In this document: positions 11,026 to 22,966 of the stretch, in pieces
Position numbering within the stretch: the stretch's first letter is position 1
Layout of the letters: each line of letters opens with the position of its first letter
Made by a program: the position numbers and the translations under genes
Assembly: GCA_963678705.1 (NCBI GenBank)
Contig: OY783211.1
Location: 11,112,603 to 11,176,602 of the forward strand
Length of the DNA: 64,000 nt
Direction of reading: 5' to 3'
From: Panorpa germanica
Lineage: Eukaryota; Arthropoda; Insecta; Mecoptera; Panorpidae
The notes under the pieces: generated by a model
The model's database searches: none
Told to the model about the DNA's origin: nothing
Seen by the model: the letters and a program-made list of their open reading frames with translations, nothing else

Positions 11026-14000
11026 AGGTCAGAATATTTCTGAAAAGGTACAGTTCGAATAAGTCTATTTCTCATACTTAATACGAAATTAACAGACTAT
11101 TATCAAGAATTAGTGCTCAGAGGTTTAGAGTGTCATCGTACACAGATAATAAATAATAAAGATCAGTTAAAATAGTAAAGATCAGATCAAAGATAAAAAT
11201 AAGTGTTTTTCAATTATTTTCTACACACTTTGGATGTTATTGCAGCATATATAATTTTTAGTCAGCATGATTTTAATATATACCACATATAGATGTGTTT
11301 TTAAAGAAAGTTATTGCCAATTCAAATTCCGTAGGCGTATTTCGTGTGTGTCTGAAGTCGGAATAATGCCACAATATAAAAATAGGTCAACGCAAACTAA
11401 ATAAATTTGAGGAAATAAAATAAATGATACAAGTTTATCATTCTTGTTTTGTGGGCTGTTATAATGTAATATACTAATAGGCCTGTTTGGGCGTGTACAT
11501 TGTTTGAATAATAATTTTAATACATATATACGAATATAATATATATATAAGTATCCTTGTTCTATATATTCAACATTCCAGTTTGATATATACAAGTTTA
11601 TTCAAATAACTTAATATTTTTAATATATTCATAATAAATTTTATTTCTCTTTTTATTATTCACTTGTTAGTAAGTACTAAGCTGATATAAAGCATGCGCT
11701 ATTGTCTTGGTCACGTAATTGTGTTCTTCATTTTCCTGCATTCATTTTCTTTCTTAAGAGTTTAAGAGTATATGCCTGGTCTAATAGATGCCACACACGA
11801 TACTTCATGTTGAGGTAGTATATTTACTTACAGTGACCAATGGTCATACATATGGCCTTTATTTAAGGAAGCTCTCCGGAAAATTGCCACATCTAATGTG
11901 CTATTTTCTGAATTCATTAAGAACAACTTCCTTTACAGAGTCAACAATCCGTTTATATCTTGTTGATCAAATTTGTATCAACACGATATCCTGTAATTTC
12001 GGATGGCTTCATACATTTTGCAATAAGTCAATAAATGCTCTACTTTTATTTGAGAGTAAAGAATTCTTTCTTCAAAACATGTTGATTTGAATGAGTCTTA
12101 TTTTTAATCCGATCAGGGCTTATGCAAATATTCTGTATTTTTGGTAAGATGTATTTCATTTTCTTATCATAGCCCAACAAACCATTTTGTTAAGAATCTG
12201 TAAAGATTCTTATAATATACTCTGCCATTTTTTTTACTTTTTTAGGTGACATAAGATGATTAGTGAAAAATATAAAAAACGTCTATAGGAAGTCTTTACA
12301 TATTCGATAGAAAAGCTTAACAGAAAAGAAGAATTATAGATATATCTTAAAAGCCTATAGATGTATATAAAAAAAAAGTATATAGATAAATATGGTATAA
12401 GCATTCATTCATTCAGACAAATTGTAGGGAGGTTTTATTACTACGTATTACTATTCTTTTGACATTAATATTATTTCAATCAATTCTATTCATATAATTG
12501 GGTATTGTTAACTTGCAAATATTATATTAAATATATATTTACATATATACCTACTACGTTAGAATTTATAGGTTAATTTTACTATGTGTGTTTTCATTAT
12601 TTGATTTATATTTCAATTAACTATTTATGATGGGCATATACACAGTTTTAATAATAATCAATATATATAAAATGAACAAATAATACTCATGTAATAATAA
12701 ATATTTTAATAACAAAATACTGCAATAAACTACTCCCACTAAACAAAAATACATGCATTTAAGGTTTATGTAATCAAACAAAAAATTAATCGTTACGTAA
12801 CGATCTTACCTAATATACAACATTTTGTGACTTATTTTACGGACTTTTTGAAAAATAAATTTACTCATAAAGCTTCTTAAGAACACCAGAATTCCAAAAT
12901 CTACAGAAGTCAAAAGATCAACGGCTACTACATTTTCGAGCTCGATTCCGGGACCAGCAGTTAATTTTCTTTGTTTAGTTGTTATTTCATTTAATGGATA
13001 ATTTGGAAAATATAATCATATATTTTTTTAGCAGCGAAGTAATTACCCTATATAAGACTTTGTACAATGTTATAATAGATGAAATAATTTCTGTGCCTCT
13101 TCTCTGTCTTTTAAACCAGCAAAGTACATTTATCTGATTCAATATATTACAAAATTACGGATTTATTTCCGCTCTATTCTTTCTCGCAGTGCTGCCTTAG
13201 CCTAAGACAGAGGCGTCTAAAGTTTTTTTTTACGTGTAGGACAACCAGTAAATTTACTATGTTGATTGCAAAACTGGCAGAGTTTCTCATAGAGACGTAC
13301 CTTATCAACATTAACATTATAAAAATAAAATTAAAAAAATATCCAACATCATCACAGTTTGAAGATCTTTGGTTTTAAGTATAATTAAAGATAATAACAC
13401 GATAATTATAAAAAAGTGAATGTTTTTATTTAAGTTGGGGTGGAAAATGTTTGTGCAGTCGTGCAGCAACATTCTCTGAAACGACACTATAAAGAAGGTA
13501 GGATAGGGGTGGTTTCCTTTTTTATTTCTAGGGTGTCTAGGGAGTTTCCTTTAGCTATTTATATTTCGTAATTATACATAATTAGAAAATATCATGAAAT
13601 AATGGTTATAAAGTATTGCATTAGTCACGATGACGTTCTATTTAGAAATAGTTTTCTCTCTAAGCCGACAGGGCAACGAACTGAACTAGTTATTTATAAC
13701 CTTTTAAGTAATTAAAGATTAATAATGAATGGATGGAAACCTTACTACGTAATTCGTTTAGATTAAGAACATTTTAAGAGGACTGTAAATAATAATAAGG
13801 TAAATTTTGATATTGTGTATAACAAGGCGAATCTTGAAAAATTGTGATTAATATTTAGAATATTTATTACCTACATATCCAATCTTTTTGATTGCTACTA
13901 TTGTAAATGTTTTATTTCCGGACTCTCCTTTGGAATAGGAGACCCCCCCTCTGGTGTGATGTCAATGTCATACATATCAATTAATCCTTTTTCTCATGGA

Positions 14001-14714
14001 AATTAATAATTTTTTCAGGAAATTACCTTTTCTTTACACATTTTTTTATATATTTTATAGTGCATGTGACATCACAATGCTTTTGAATGACAATTAGAAC
14101 GGTTGAACGCAGAGCAGAACGCTTTTTCTTTGAAGTTCTTTCGCCGCCTTAAGGATCGAGTCTTTGACCCATTTGGCAAACTATTTATAAATGATTAGAG
14201 CGATGTTACGATAAGATCGCTGTAAATTGCAAATAAGTATAGTCTCCTGGGTCTCACTATAATGAAAAATTGGGAATAAATTGAATAAATTGTAGCTTTC
14301 CCGAATGAAATTTGACATAATTGATAGAAAAAGTGGCCAACAAAATCTATTAGCATAATGTACACACAGGTTTTAATACGGTTCTGCCTAAGCTATAGTT
14401 TGCTTGGCTTGTATATTAATCTAGTGCTGAATAATGCATATTATTATATTAAGATGAGTTTAAAATACAACGAAGCGAAGAAAAAGAAGATAAAAAAGTG
14501 AATAGAAGAGTGTCATTAAATGGTAAGTGACCGTCTGGAACACAGTGATCCGTTTGCATATTAATAAATATTTATCATATATAAATATTTATTAAAATGG
14601 GATGCAGTCAATGCTTTTGACGTTATAAACTGCCAACCAGTAAAAGCCAAGCAAGTAAAACGGTTTTACTTAAGTGGCTATTAATTGCGTCATACACAAC
14701 GGTGAGGATGCAAA
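11026..14714. other. Non-coding stretch with chance ORFs and a weak SINE-like trace
   Basis: The open frames at 11311-11595 (minus) and 11788-12090 (plus, 100 codons) show no domain and AT-driven composition, so they are not called as genes. A weak SINE family A trace (CTCGATTCCGGGACCAG, then TTTAGTTGTTATTT) lies at about 12938-12988. A family E trace lies at about 13944-13966. Confidence 0.45.
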
Positions 14715-14850
14715 GAAGCCAAGGAGGGGAAGAGTTATAAGCATCGTGACGTTACATGTTATCTAAAATTCGACTTCCAGAAAAAGTAAAAAAACAAAAT
14801 AAAACAAAAAAATATTTTTCATTTTCAAATGTATGACATCACAACAAGGA
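14715..14850 (-). repeat. Dispersed repeat family E, second copy
   Basis: Reverse-strand reading gives GTGATGTCATACATTT, an A/T-rich spacer, CTGGAAGTCGAATTTTAGAT, GTAACGTCACGATG and CTTCCCCTCCTT. This matches the ordered blocks at 6690-6890. The palindrome of the first copy is only half preserved here (GGAAGTCGAA). Confidence 0.45.
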
Positions 14851-15840
14851 GCTGTCTATAATCATAAAGCTTAGTAAAAACATGTTTTAAAGATTTTTAT
14901 CTTAAGAAGTCCGTTACAGAAGAAGACCCTTTTAGATTAATTATTACTATAGTTTGGTTACCGAATAACAATTCGGTTAATTGTTCATTCAAATCTAGTT
15001 TATTTTTAATGATATTGTAATTTATAATATAAGTACGAGTGATAACGTTCTCTACATATTAATTTTAATAAGAGTTGACCTTTTCAGTCCTTTCATTATT
15101 CGTTGACAGTAATCACACATAAATTCATTTAATTTAATTCATAAATTTCTGCCACATTTCGCTATTTGTCAACGATATATATTCTAGTTAACAACTAATG
15201 TATTCCATGATTGGTAACAAACATACTTCCGTTATATTATTAACCATGTAATTAAACTATATATACATTTTTAACACTGATCCTAGTTTCTAGTACAAAT
15301 AGAAATGCAGGGTGTACATAAATTTCATGGTTGTCCTTCTCGTCCATTTACCACGTCTGAGATGTTTTTTAATTTTTCTTTTTATTTGGAAATTATTTCA
15401 ATTACATTACTGCATTAATATATGCACTTTGCACAAGTCGTTTACTGTTTAATGGGGTATCTAATTTTAAGTTACAATCTAGTTTTTTAGGGCTCTAATG
15501 TCCACTCGTGATGGACGGTAACGTGTATTTATACGTCTTAGTTCAATTACATTAATGTTTGAGCAGAATTCATGTACCTCAAGTCATCTATGGGTTTGTA
15601 CTTTATTCCATTACATTCAAAAAGTCTGGAGCTGTCAAATTCGGTTTGTTGGCAGTATCAATTAAATACATATAAACTGTTTGAACATGATCATTAGGAA
15701 ATGTATGTACAGTATCATTCGAAGCACCCTAGATTTTGTTTGTAAATCTAATTTGAAATAGAAAATCAAAGCTTATACAATAGTTAATCGGAAATCGTAA
15801 ATCAAACCCAAGGTTTAAGTATGTGAATATATCGTTTCCG
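14851..15840. other. Non-coding AT-rich stretch
   Basis: No supported feature seen. Confidence 0.5.
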
Positions 15841-15876
15841 CAAACAAATAGCGCATTCTAGTGGTCGTGGAACATA

Positions 15877-16337
15877 TTGCATTTTACTAACAAAACAGCA
15901 ACCCCCCTTCGCAACCTACCCTTGATAAAACAGATTCCAGCTGTCATGTTTAGTAGGGTTAAGTGTACATATCTCAGAAGTAACTTTCAACTGGTAAACC
16001 AGAGAATTTGCCTAACAGGATGTGGCACCGCCACCGACAACGGTATGTATGGGGAAAAGGGGTGGTGCTGAGTAGGGGATTAAAGTTCCGGAATGAAGGA
16101 GTCAGGTCAGTGATACATGTGACTTTGGTCAATGGACTCGGAATAAGCCAAATGTCGAAAACGGAAGTTACTAACAAGGAAACAAAGATATTTAAATGTG
16201 TGTTAAAACTTAGTGTTGAAATTATTCGTACAACAATGCAACCGCCATCTTATGGTCATGCTTACGAGTGTTGGACGACTGCCGAAAGCGAGAAGTTAGT
16301 TGAAGTTCTGGGACACTCTGTATATCCTATATTCTAA
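15877..16337 (+). other. Unexplained GC-balanced island with overlapping ORFs
   Basis: This segment is noticeably less AT-rich than its surroundings and carries overlapping open frames: plus 15877-16071 (64 codons), plus 16008-16337 (109 codons) and minus 15974-16177 (67 codons). None shows a domain I recognise. The 109-codon frame is basic at its start and has no signal peptide or membrane segment. It could be a degraded transposon or retrogene piece, or a host exon. I do not assign a function. Confidence 0.25.
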
Positions 16338-18420
16338 AAATAAGAATTTGCCACAAGATTATCGTTGAAACAATAAGAAATACGTTTGGGATCTTAAACA
16401 CGAAATTATTATTCCTGGCATGTTGCTAACTTCATGCATAAGGATCGTGCGCTTGCTAACTTATTTGGGAATATGATCAAATACCCCGTGATATGGGTTT
16501 CGTATGTGTTGCAATCACCATCTGCCATCCGCCATCCACTATACCGCGATATGCTTTCGACAAGATCTAATTTATCTTGTAATAAGACCTAGTTAACTTG
16601 TCAAGACTACGTTTATTGGGTGGAAAGTTAACCCACTAAACTCCTGTGTATTTAACTAAACACGAACTTGAGTTGCCGCATGTTAATTATAAACGATACA
16701 TTACTGATTACTATGCAAGCATAAATATTTAATAAAGGATTCTGCAGTTGCAGTTAAGTATCATTGCACAGGTGCACCGCGCGCTTGGGGCATCTGAAAA
16801 TGTACCTAATATTGCACTTTATATATGCAAGGTTAATTAAACAGACACTACGATTTTTTTAATAAAACTTTGTAACCCAACACCATTTTTTGTGTTTATA
16901 ATTTTGTTATGAAAAAATCTAATTATTAACAAAGGGCTACAGAGATTACAGTCTCTAGATTTCAAGTTAAAACTCTAGCTACGTTAAAACATGCTATCTA
17001 AATATCGATATATAATATATCGATCATTCAGTTCATTAAGGAGACATCCCCGTTAAAATCTGTATTACTATCTCAAAACTCTATATTTGAAGATGTCTCA
17101 CTAATGAACTGAGAGATTTGTATTATAAATAAGTACCTAATTAAAACATCATGAAATAGATGTCTTTTTTGGATTACTGACATCTGAAGAGGGCAGAATA
17201 ATTTATATAGTTTTAGTATCTTTAGTATTATAAAAGCTAACTAGTTTAGACAAAATGTAATATTTTCTATAGTGTATGTTTGTGCTCGCAAAAGTAGTCG
17301 GTCGGTTGATTTGAAATTTTGACATAACGTTGCATTATAATTTGCGCGGTTTTTTGAAAATCGAATTTATTTCTTTGATTTCTTTCCACTTGATCGTTGT
17401 ATGTGTGTTTTTTCTTTACTTTCTCATTATTTTCATATCAGACTGAGTCACAGCAAAACAGCTTTTAAATCAAATATTGTTATAAGTTTCGTTTCGAATT
17501 AATTAATGCTATATTTCAAATCTAATAAATTGTTATACTTAATACAAATTTAAGTTTACAAATTTACTTTCTTTTACATTTAAAATTACATCGGTTTAAA
17601 TGAAAGTAAATAACCTTCTTAAATACGTACTATAAAATAAATTCTCGATACACCGAATTGAATTTAAGAGCTTTCCAATTTACTAAATCTTCACCAATAA
17701 ACTTAATACGTTTAATTATTGCTCTCACTGCATCGACCATTGTCCTTCACTATCTCTCTTCACCCCTCACATGTCACCCTCTTTAACTTCTCTAGTTATC
17801 CCATTTGTTTCGTATAAAGTTGAACTTTTTGTTTGGATTCAAACAAAATAAAGTACACTGCGTGCGATGAGAGGGAGGGAGGGAGCTACGCTTTACTCTA
17901 CGGCTTGTGAGTTCGAGCGAGACCTGTCTATTAATTTCGCAGTGAGGTATATATACCAAGTACTTAACACCTCATATTCTCGCATACACATACAGGCATA
18001 CACACATAGACATTGAAGTGAAAACGAAACGTAGACACCAGCGCCAGCCTATTTAATTAAAAAACGAAACACGTCTGCCATCAGACCATTGACTCCTAGC
18101 TGGCCTTGTTACTTGTGACTTTGTCAGCGTCTTCAACGTCTTCATAGTCGTCGTAGACAAAGTTGACGACGTATATTAGCACATCTTTAATTGTCCAATC
18201 TTTAACATAATTGATTAAAGTTTTATTACGGAAAAATTAATTTGAAAGTGATTTAATTAAAATATAAAAATGTAATCAGTAATTTCCTTAAATATGCACA
18301 AAAAGTTATATTTAGCGCATTACCTTTTCAGAGAAATAAGAAGAAATTAAAATTTGGGTACTTTTAATTGAAAAATTCTTGTCAACGGATATTAAAAAAT
18401 ATAAAGTTTTATAGAGGACA
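16338..18420. other. Non-coding stretch
   Basis: Contains a small GGGA repeat (GAGGGAGGGAGGGAG, about 17870-17884) and, near 18030, the block GCGCCAGCCTATTT. That block matches the end of the SINE at 1311-1500 and may be a detached tail. No gene supported. Confidence 0.45.
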
Positions 18421-18515
18421 GAGAGCGCGAGGGAATTGATGCTTGACGCTGACTGCTGTGTCTTTCGGATCGATACACAGACTACAGTTATATTTTGGAT
18501 TGGTTGTTATTAAGT
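18421..18515 (+). repeat. SINE family A copy
   Basis: Reads ATTGATGCTTGACGCTGAC, TGCTGTGTCTTTCGGATCGAT, then TTATATTTTGGATTGGTTGTTATT. This is the same order as the other family A copies, with a degraded B-box-like core. The 3' part beyond GTTGTTATT is not recognisable. Confidence 0.5.
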
Positions 18516-20046
18516 TAAACTTATAAGGCAGCGGTGTCGTTCATCTTTGAGTGACTGTACTGAAAAAAAATTTACTATGCGAGTTTGGACAATTAACATT
18601 AAAAGTTGGCGCATTTAATTATGATTTCTTCTTTTACAAAGTAACCCAGATTTTAACCAATTTTTCTTACTAACTTTTTAACCCAAAGCTTTTTAGAGGC
18701 CGTAACAATATGATTCTACCTTGAGTTAATCATTTTAACCGAGGGAGTCGTTTTACGAAGTGTGAGCGAGACAAATAGTGAAGCTAATGTCACAGAGGCG
18801 AAGAGGATGTAGATTTTCTCGATTCGGCCACGATAACCTAACTAACAAAAGTCTGATGATGACTCGGCATTGGAAATAAACTAACGACAAATAAATAAAT
18901 TTAAAAAAGGAAAGAATGTTTTATAAATTTTAAATACGATTTATTGACCTGAGAGCCATATTTTTTTGTAACTTGTTACCGATATAAGTTTTTTAGAAGA
19001 TTATTTTTAATAAAATTACTTGCTAAACAGAGTTACGTTTTGTGACCTATTTTACACGGCTCAGAATTGCAAAAGATTCTCTATTTCAGATGAATAGAAT
19101 CATAAAACTTCTTAAAAAACTTTTCAAAGATTAAAAAATCTTAAGACCTTTTTAGAGATTAAAGAATTATAAAATAACTTATAGAAATTAAATTAGATTT
19201 TGTCATTAACAATTCTTTCCGTCAGTCCAAAGTGAGACGTTAAAAAGAGGTAGAAAATAGAGAGCTATAACTCTTTTCTGATTTGCATTTTCTGCGATCT
19301 TATGATATCGCGCTTGTGCTTGTAAAATATCATAAACTCCATGAATTACAAGTATTAGAGAACCTATTCTAAATTACGTGACAATAAACGATGAAAGTTG
19401 TGACAGGTAGTATTCATTTTAAAATTCATAGTGTAATCTTATATAACAGTACTAAACATTTCAAATCAGAATATACTTAGTGTATATTCTTTCTGTTCTA
19501 GATTTCACTATTTCCTTTAATGCACCTCTGTAAAATTTCAAATCCTTTTTAGATTTTACATTTACAAAATTCATACTCCGACTTTCAATTGCAACAGTGT
19601 AAAAAGTACCTTCTGCATATGTGTCATACGGTACAGTAGAAGTATGATTGAGTCTGTAGAAATAAGTGCCTTTATTCATAAAAGAAGCGAAGAATAAGCG
19701 AACATAAGCTAAGAATAAGTTGATTTGTAAATACCATATTTCTCTTAGAACTATTCTTTGAGTATTCTTCTTTAGTAGCTCTAGGGAAATGCATTGATTT
19801 TTACTTTCATTGAGATGTTGTACTATTATATGCTAACAATTGCAGCATGTACTCAGCACACTTATTTTTATATTCGCACAATATGTCTTGTATAATGGCA
19901 CGAATCTCATCTGTAATAGGGATGTTAAGAGATATGAGAATTTCTATTCAGAACTGAGAATGTAAAATTCTATTTTAATCCACAGGGGATTTCAATAACT
20001 AAATTTCCATACTTATAACTGTTTCTATAACTATCGAGATGGTATG

Positions 20047-20047
<1 letters not shown>
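18516..20047. other. Non-coding AT-rich stretch
   Basis: The minus-strand frame at 19461-19679 (72 codons) has no domain and is not called. Nothing else is supported. Confidence 0.45.

Positions 20048-20048
<1 letters not shown>

Positions 20049-20094
<46 letters not shown>
20049..20094. repeat. (AT)n microsatellite, 5' flank of the Helitron-type element
   Basis: Uninterrupted AT dinucleotide array of about 23 units, ending directly at the proposed TC start of the following element. A second, shorter array of the same kind lies at 20160-20181, inside the element. Confidence 0.9.
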
Positions 20095-20096
<2 letters not shown>

Positions 20097-20379
20097 TACT
20101 ATTATAATGTTCGTAATGTTCCAATTTAACATGGAAAACTCATAAGAACTCATAGATATTTATATATATATATATATATATTTCCGGTAACAAAATCTGT
20201 ATGGTATCTTCTAAACGGCGCCTACAAAGTTTTTTAAATTTTGATATTATGTAAAGGACGAATTTCTAAGACTTTCTACGTCCCTGAATTTTTCCCTGAA
20301 TTTCCCTGGAAAAAATTATTCTGGAAAAACTGGAAAATTCGAAAAAATACTTTTGCAAATATCTGACGAACTAGAAAAG

Positions 20380-21110
20380 ATAGGAAACTGAAATTTGGTA
20401 TGTGTATTGAGATCATAATTGTGCACATTTTCCAATAGTTGGACATTTGAAATTTGAGTTCAGTAGCGGCGCGAATTTCCGGGGGCAATGTTAGAATAGA
20501 GTTAGGACGTTCAAATTTAATATGTAGGCTTGCTGTAGACAGTTATTAATGAAAAAAAATCAACAGCCCCAAATTTCCAGTGGCGGCGGAAGTTGAGTTA
20601 GTAAAAGCCAGAAATATTGAAAAAGTAGTATTAAAACTTAGGGTATGTATTGAGACACTAATTGCGCATGTTTGCCAATAATTGGATTACCAAAATATTA
20701 ATTCAGTAGCGGCGTGATTTTTTGGGGGCAATGTTGCAACAGAGCTAGAACGTTGATATTTGGAACGTGGGCCCTATATAGAATGTCATTAAAGACAAAA
20801 TATAGAAAACTGCAACTTTCCAGAGGCGGCGCAACTGTGGGCCAAAAACCAGAAATATGAAATATATAGGGATGAAAGGCTATAGTTTAGAATATATGTT
20901 CTTAGATACAAATAAAATAGATCCCTGTGTTAAAATTTGACAAACTTGTTTAGTAGCGCAGGTATGTGGGGGTACTAATGCTAAAATATAAATACAAAGC
21001 TGAAATTTAGTACGCTGATATAGATTGACATATTAATAACGAAAATATAAAAAAAACTACATTTTCTTAAGTGTAACACTAGAGTGGGGGGTGACAAACC
21101 GAGTATAAGA
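20380..21110 (+). repeat. Tandem repeat set 1 inside the Helitron-type element, period about 245 bp
   Basis: Three diverged copies are anchored by AGTAGCGGCG-type blocks at 20462, 20705 and (as AGTAGCGCAG) 20952. Upstream of each anchor lies a GTAT(G)T(G)TATTGAGA-type block, and downstream a GGGGGCAATGTT-type block. Divergence increases from the first to the third copy. No reading frame is conserved across copies. Confidence 0.6.
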
Positions 21111-21504
21111 ACAAAATAGAGGACCATCGATGATATTTTGCATGTAGAATATTAAATAGAAGCACAATAGTTCTCTATAAGTTAGATAGTCAAATTACAT
21201 TCAATAGTAGAATTGAATTGATTTTTGGTGCGTTTGTTGTGCTGTGAAATCGGACAGGAGTGAGAGGTATGGGGGGGAAATAGTTAGCAGCCCCAAATAT
21301 CAAATTAAAAAAATAGAAACTACGCATGTGAATATTTGCGAAAAATAAATTTAACCTTGGTAGCGAAATTTTGAAATTTCGATTATTTATAAAAGTAGAG
21401 ATAGATAAAGGTTATAAAGGTAGAGAGAATTGTTACGAGCAAAATAGATTGTTATGCCTAAAACTTGACAATTTTATTTCACGAGCGGGGATTAATGGGG
21501 AGAC

Positions 21505-21921
21505 TAATATTATATCGTAAATATAAATACGAAAATTAGAACGTAAGATTACAGTGCAGTTTTAATTATGTAAATGAATAACTGTAATATCAAATTGGTA
21601 GTGCTTGATTGGAGGAGAGGGTGGCGCTGGGGTTCAGTACACCAAGTAACGGTGGTGTTAGAAGTAGTGGCGATAGATTAATAATGGCTCTTGGAGGTAA
21701 CCATGTTACAGAATAATATTATATCGTAAATATAAATACGAAAATTAGGACGTAAGAGTACAGTGCAGTTTTAATTATGTAAATAAATTGCTGTAATATT
21801 GAATTGGTAGTGCCTGATTGGAGGAAAGGGTGGCGCCGGGGTTCAGGACACCAAGTATCGGTGGTGTTAGAAGAAGTAGCGATAAATTGTAATGACTCTG
21901 GGAGGTAGCCATGTTGTAGAA
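21505..21921 (+). repeat. Tandem duplication inside the Helitron-type element, period 209 bp
   Basis: Copy 1 (21505-21713) and copy 2 (21714-21921) are clearly homologous along their whole length. Both start with TAATATTATATCGTAAATAT and share GTACCAAG/GGACACCAAGTA-type and GGTGGTGTTAGAAG blocks. Both end with CCATGTT(A/G)(C/T)AGAA. This is the youngest-looking of the three repeat sets. Confidence 0.8.
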
Positions 21922-22214
21922 TATGTGCTTTGGTGCTGAAAATGTGGGCGGCGGTTCAGGGGATTAAATTGAAAGTACAATAACGGGAAGGATAAGGGCT
22001 AGAGATGAGATTATTAGGAGCAAACCGCTAGGCTTTCTAAAAAACATAAATGAATTGATGTAATTAGTAGGTTTATATTGAAATAAGTGAAAATTAATTT
22101 TATCAAGCATTTATCTTATCGAATAATTATTAAAAAAAAATGTACTTCTAAGGATGAAATTTAGTATGTAGGTTGCCAGTAAAGTAATAATTTTGAAAAA
22201 TAATTGTTAAGAGA

Positions 22215-22745
22215 TTAGTAAGCAGGGGGTGGAAGCGCAGGATTATTTAATGATTGCGCTAAAACGGGGGCGATAATAAAGTGCCGTAATGAGCGATGAT
22301 TCTCAGGTTGGCTGTGGTGTTGCAAGTGGGCGCATTGTGGCAGAGGTGCAGAGGAATACAATTGAAAGTGCGAGAACGATACAGAGCATGGAGCCAAGAG
22401 GTGATGATTGGTATTTAGGGGCGGAGCAGTGGACATTGTTCAATACTGTGCTTCATTAGGGTAAATAATAATTTTACACAGAGAGGAGGAAACGAAGGAT
22501 TATTTAATTATAGTGCTAAAGCGGGGGCGCTGTGAAAGTACTCTAAGGACCGACGATGCTCAGGAAAGAAGCGATACAGAGTGCTAAAGAAAAAAGGCGC
22601 TCCATGGCGGAAGTTTAGAGGAATCAAATTAAAAGTTCGGAAATGTAAGAGAGCATGGAGCCAAAAGGTCATGATTGCGGCTTATGGGCGGGGACACTGG
22701 AGACTGGTCAATACAGTGCTTTATTACTGTAAATGAAAGAATTAT
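22215..22745 (+). repeat. Tandem repeat set 3 inside the Helitron-type element, period about 257 bp
   Basis: Two diverged copies are anchored by GGATTATTTAAT at 22240 and 22497. Both also carry GCTAAA(A/G)CGGGGGCG, CGATGAT/GCTCAGG, AGAGCATGGAGCCAA(G/A)AGGT and TCAATAC(T)(G/A)GTGCTT blocks in the same order. The copies are more diverged than the 209-bp pair. Confidence 0.7.
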
Positions 22746-22867
22746 AACAAAATAAGAAAACATAAGTTTAAAAAAGGATATATTATAACGAAAATTACTT
22801 AAAAATAATATTTTGCATTATTTTCAATTTAGCAAATAAATTTATTTATTCACAAATATTAAATACA

Positions 22868-22895
22868 CGTCGCTTTGCGACGGGGCGAAGCGCTA

Positions 22896-22896
<1 letters not shown>
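22868..22896 (+). other. Helitron 3' terminus: hairpin plus CTAG
   Basis: A perfect 6-bp stem with a TTT loop is followed by 10 bases and then CTAG, with T as the next base. Hairpin and CTRR order and spacing are the diagnostic end signal that stops Helitron strand transfer. Confidence 0.75.
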
Positions 22897-22963
<67 letters not shown>

Positions 22964-22966
22964 ATA
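22897..22966. repeat. (TA)n(TG)n microsatellite, 3' flank
   Basis: About 28 TA units followed by several TG units, directly after the Helitron-type terminus. Together with 20049-20094 it looks like one AT array split by the insertion. Confidence 0.9.

Larger units (their letters stand above)
20094..22896 (+). mobile_element. Non-autonomous Helitron-type element (2.8 kb)
   Basis: The 3' end is strong: a 6-bp hairpin CGTCGC-TTT-GCGACG (22868-22882), then CTAG at 22893-22896 followed by T, as expected for Helitrons that insert between A and T. The 5' end is less certain. I place it at TCTTACTATTATAATG (20094), which follows an A at the end of the microsatellite and resembles the TC-starting ends of insect Helitrons. 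The interior holds no Rep or helicase coding capacity. It is made of three sets of diverged tandem repeats and is visibly richer in G and C than the surrounding DNA. Being non-coding, it would need an autonomous Helitron to move. The intact-looking Helitron at 41040-46697 has a different 3' hairpin, so it is not obviously the partner. Confidence 0.6.

Noticed and set aside
11788..12090. 100-codon plus-strand ORF
   Set aside because: No recognised domain, AT-driven composition, no splice or promoter context; expected by chance in this much sequence.
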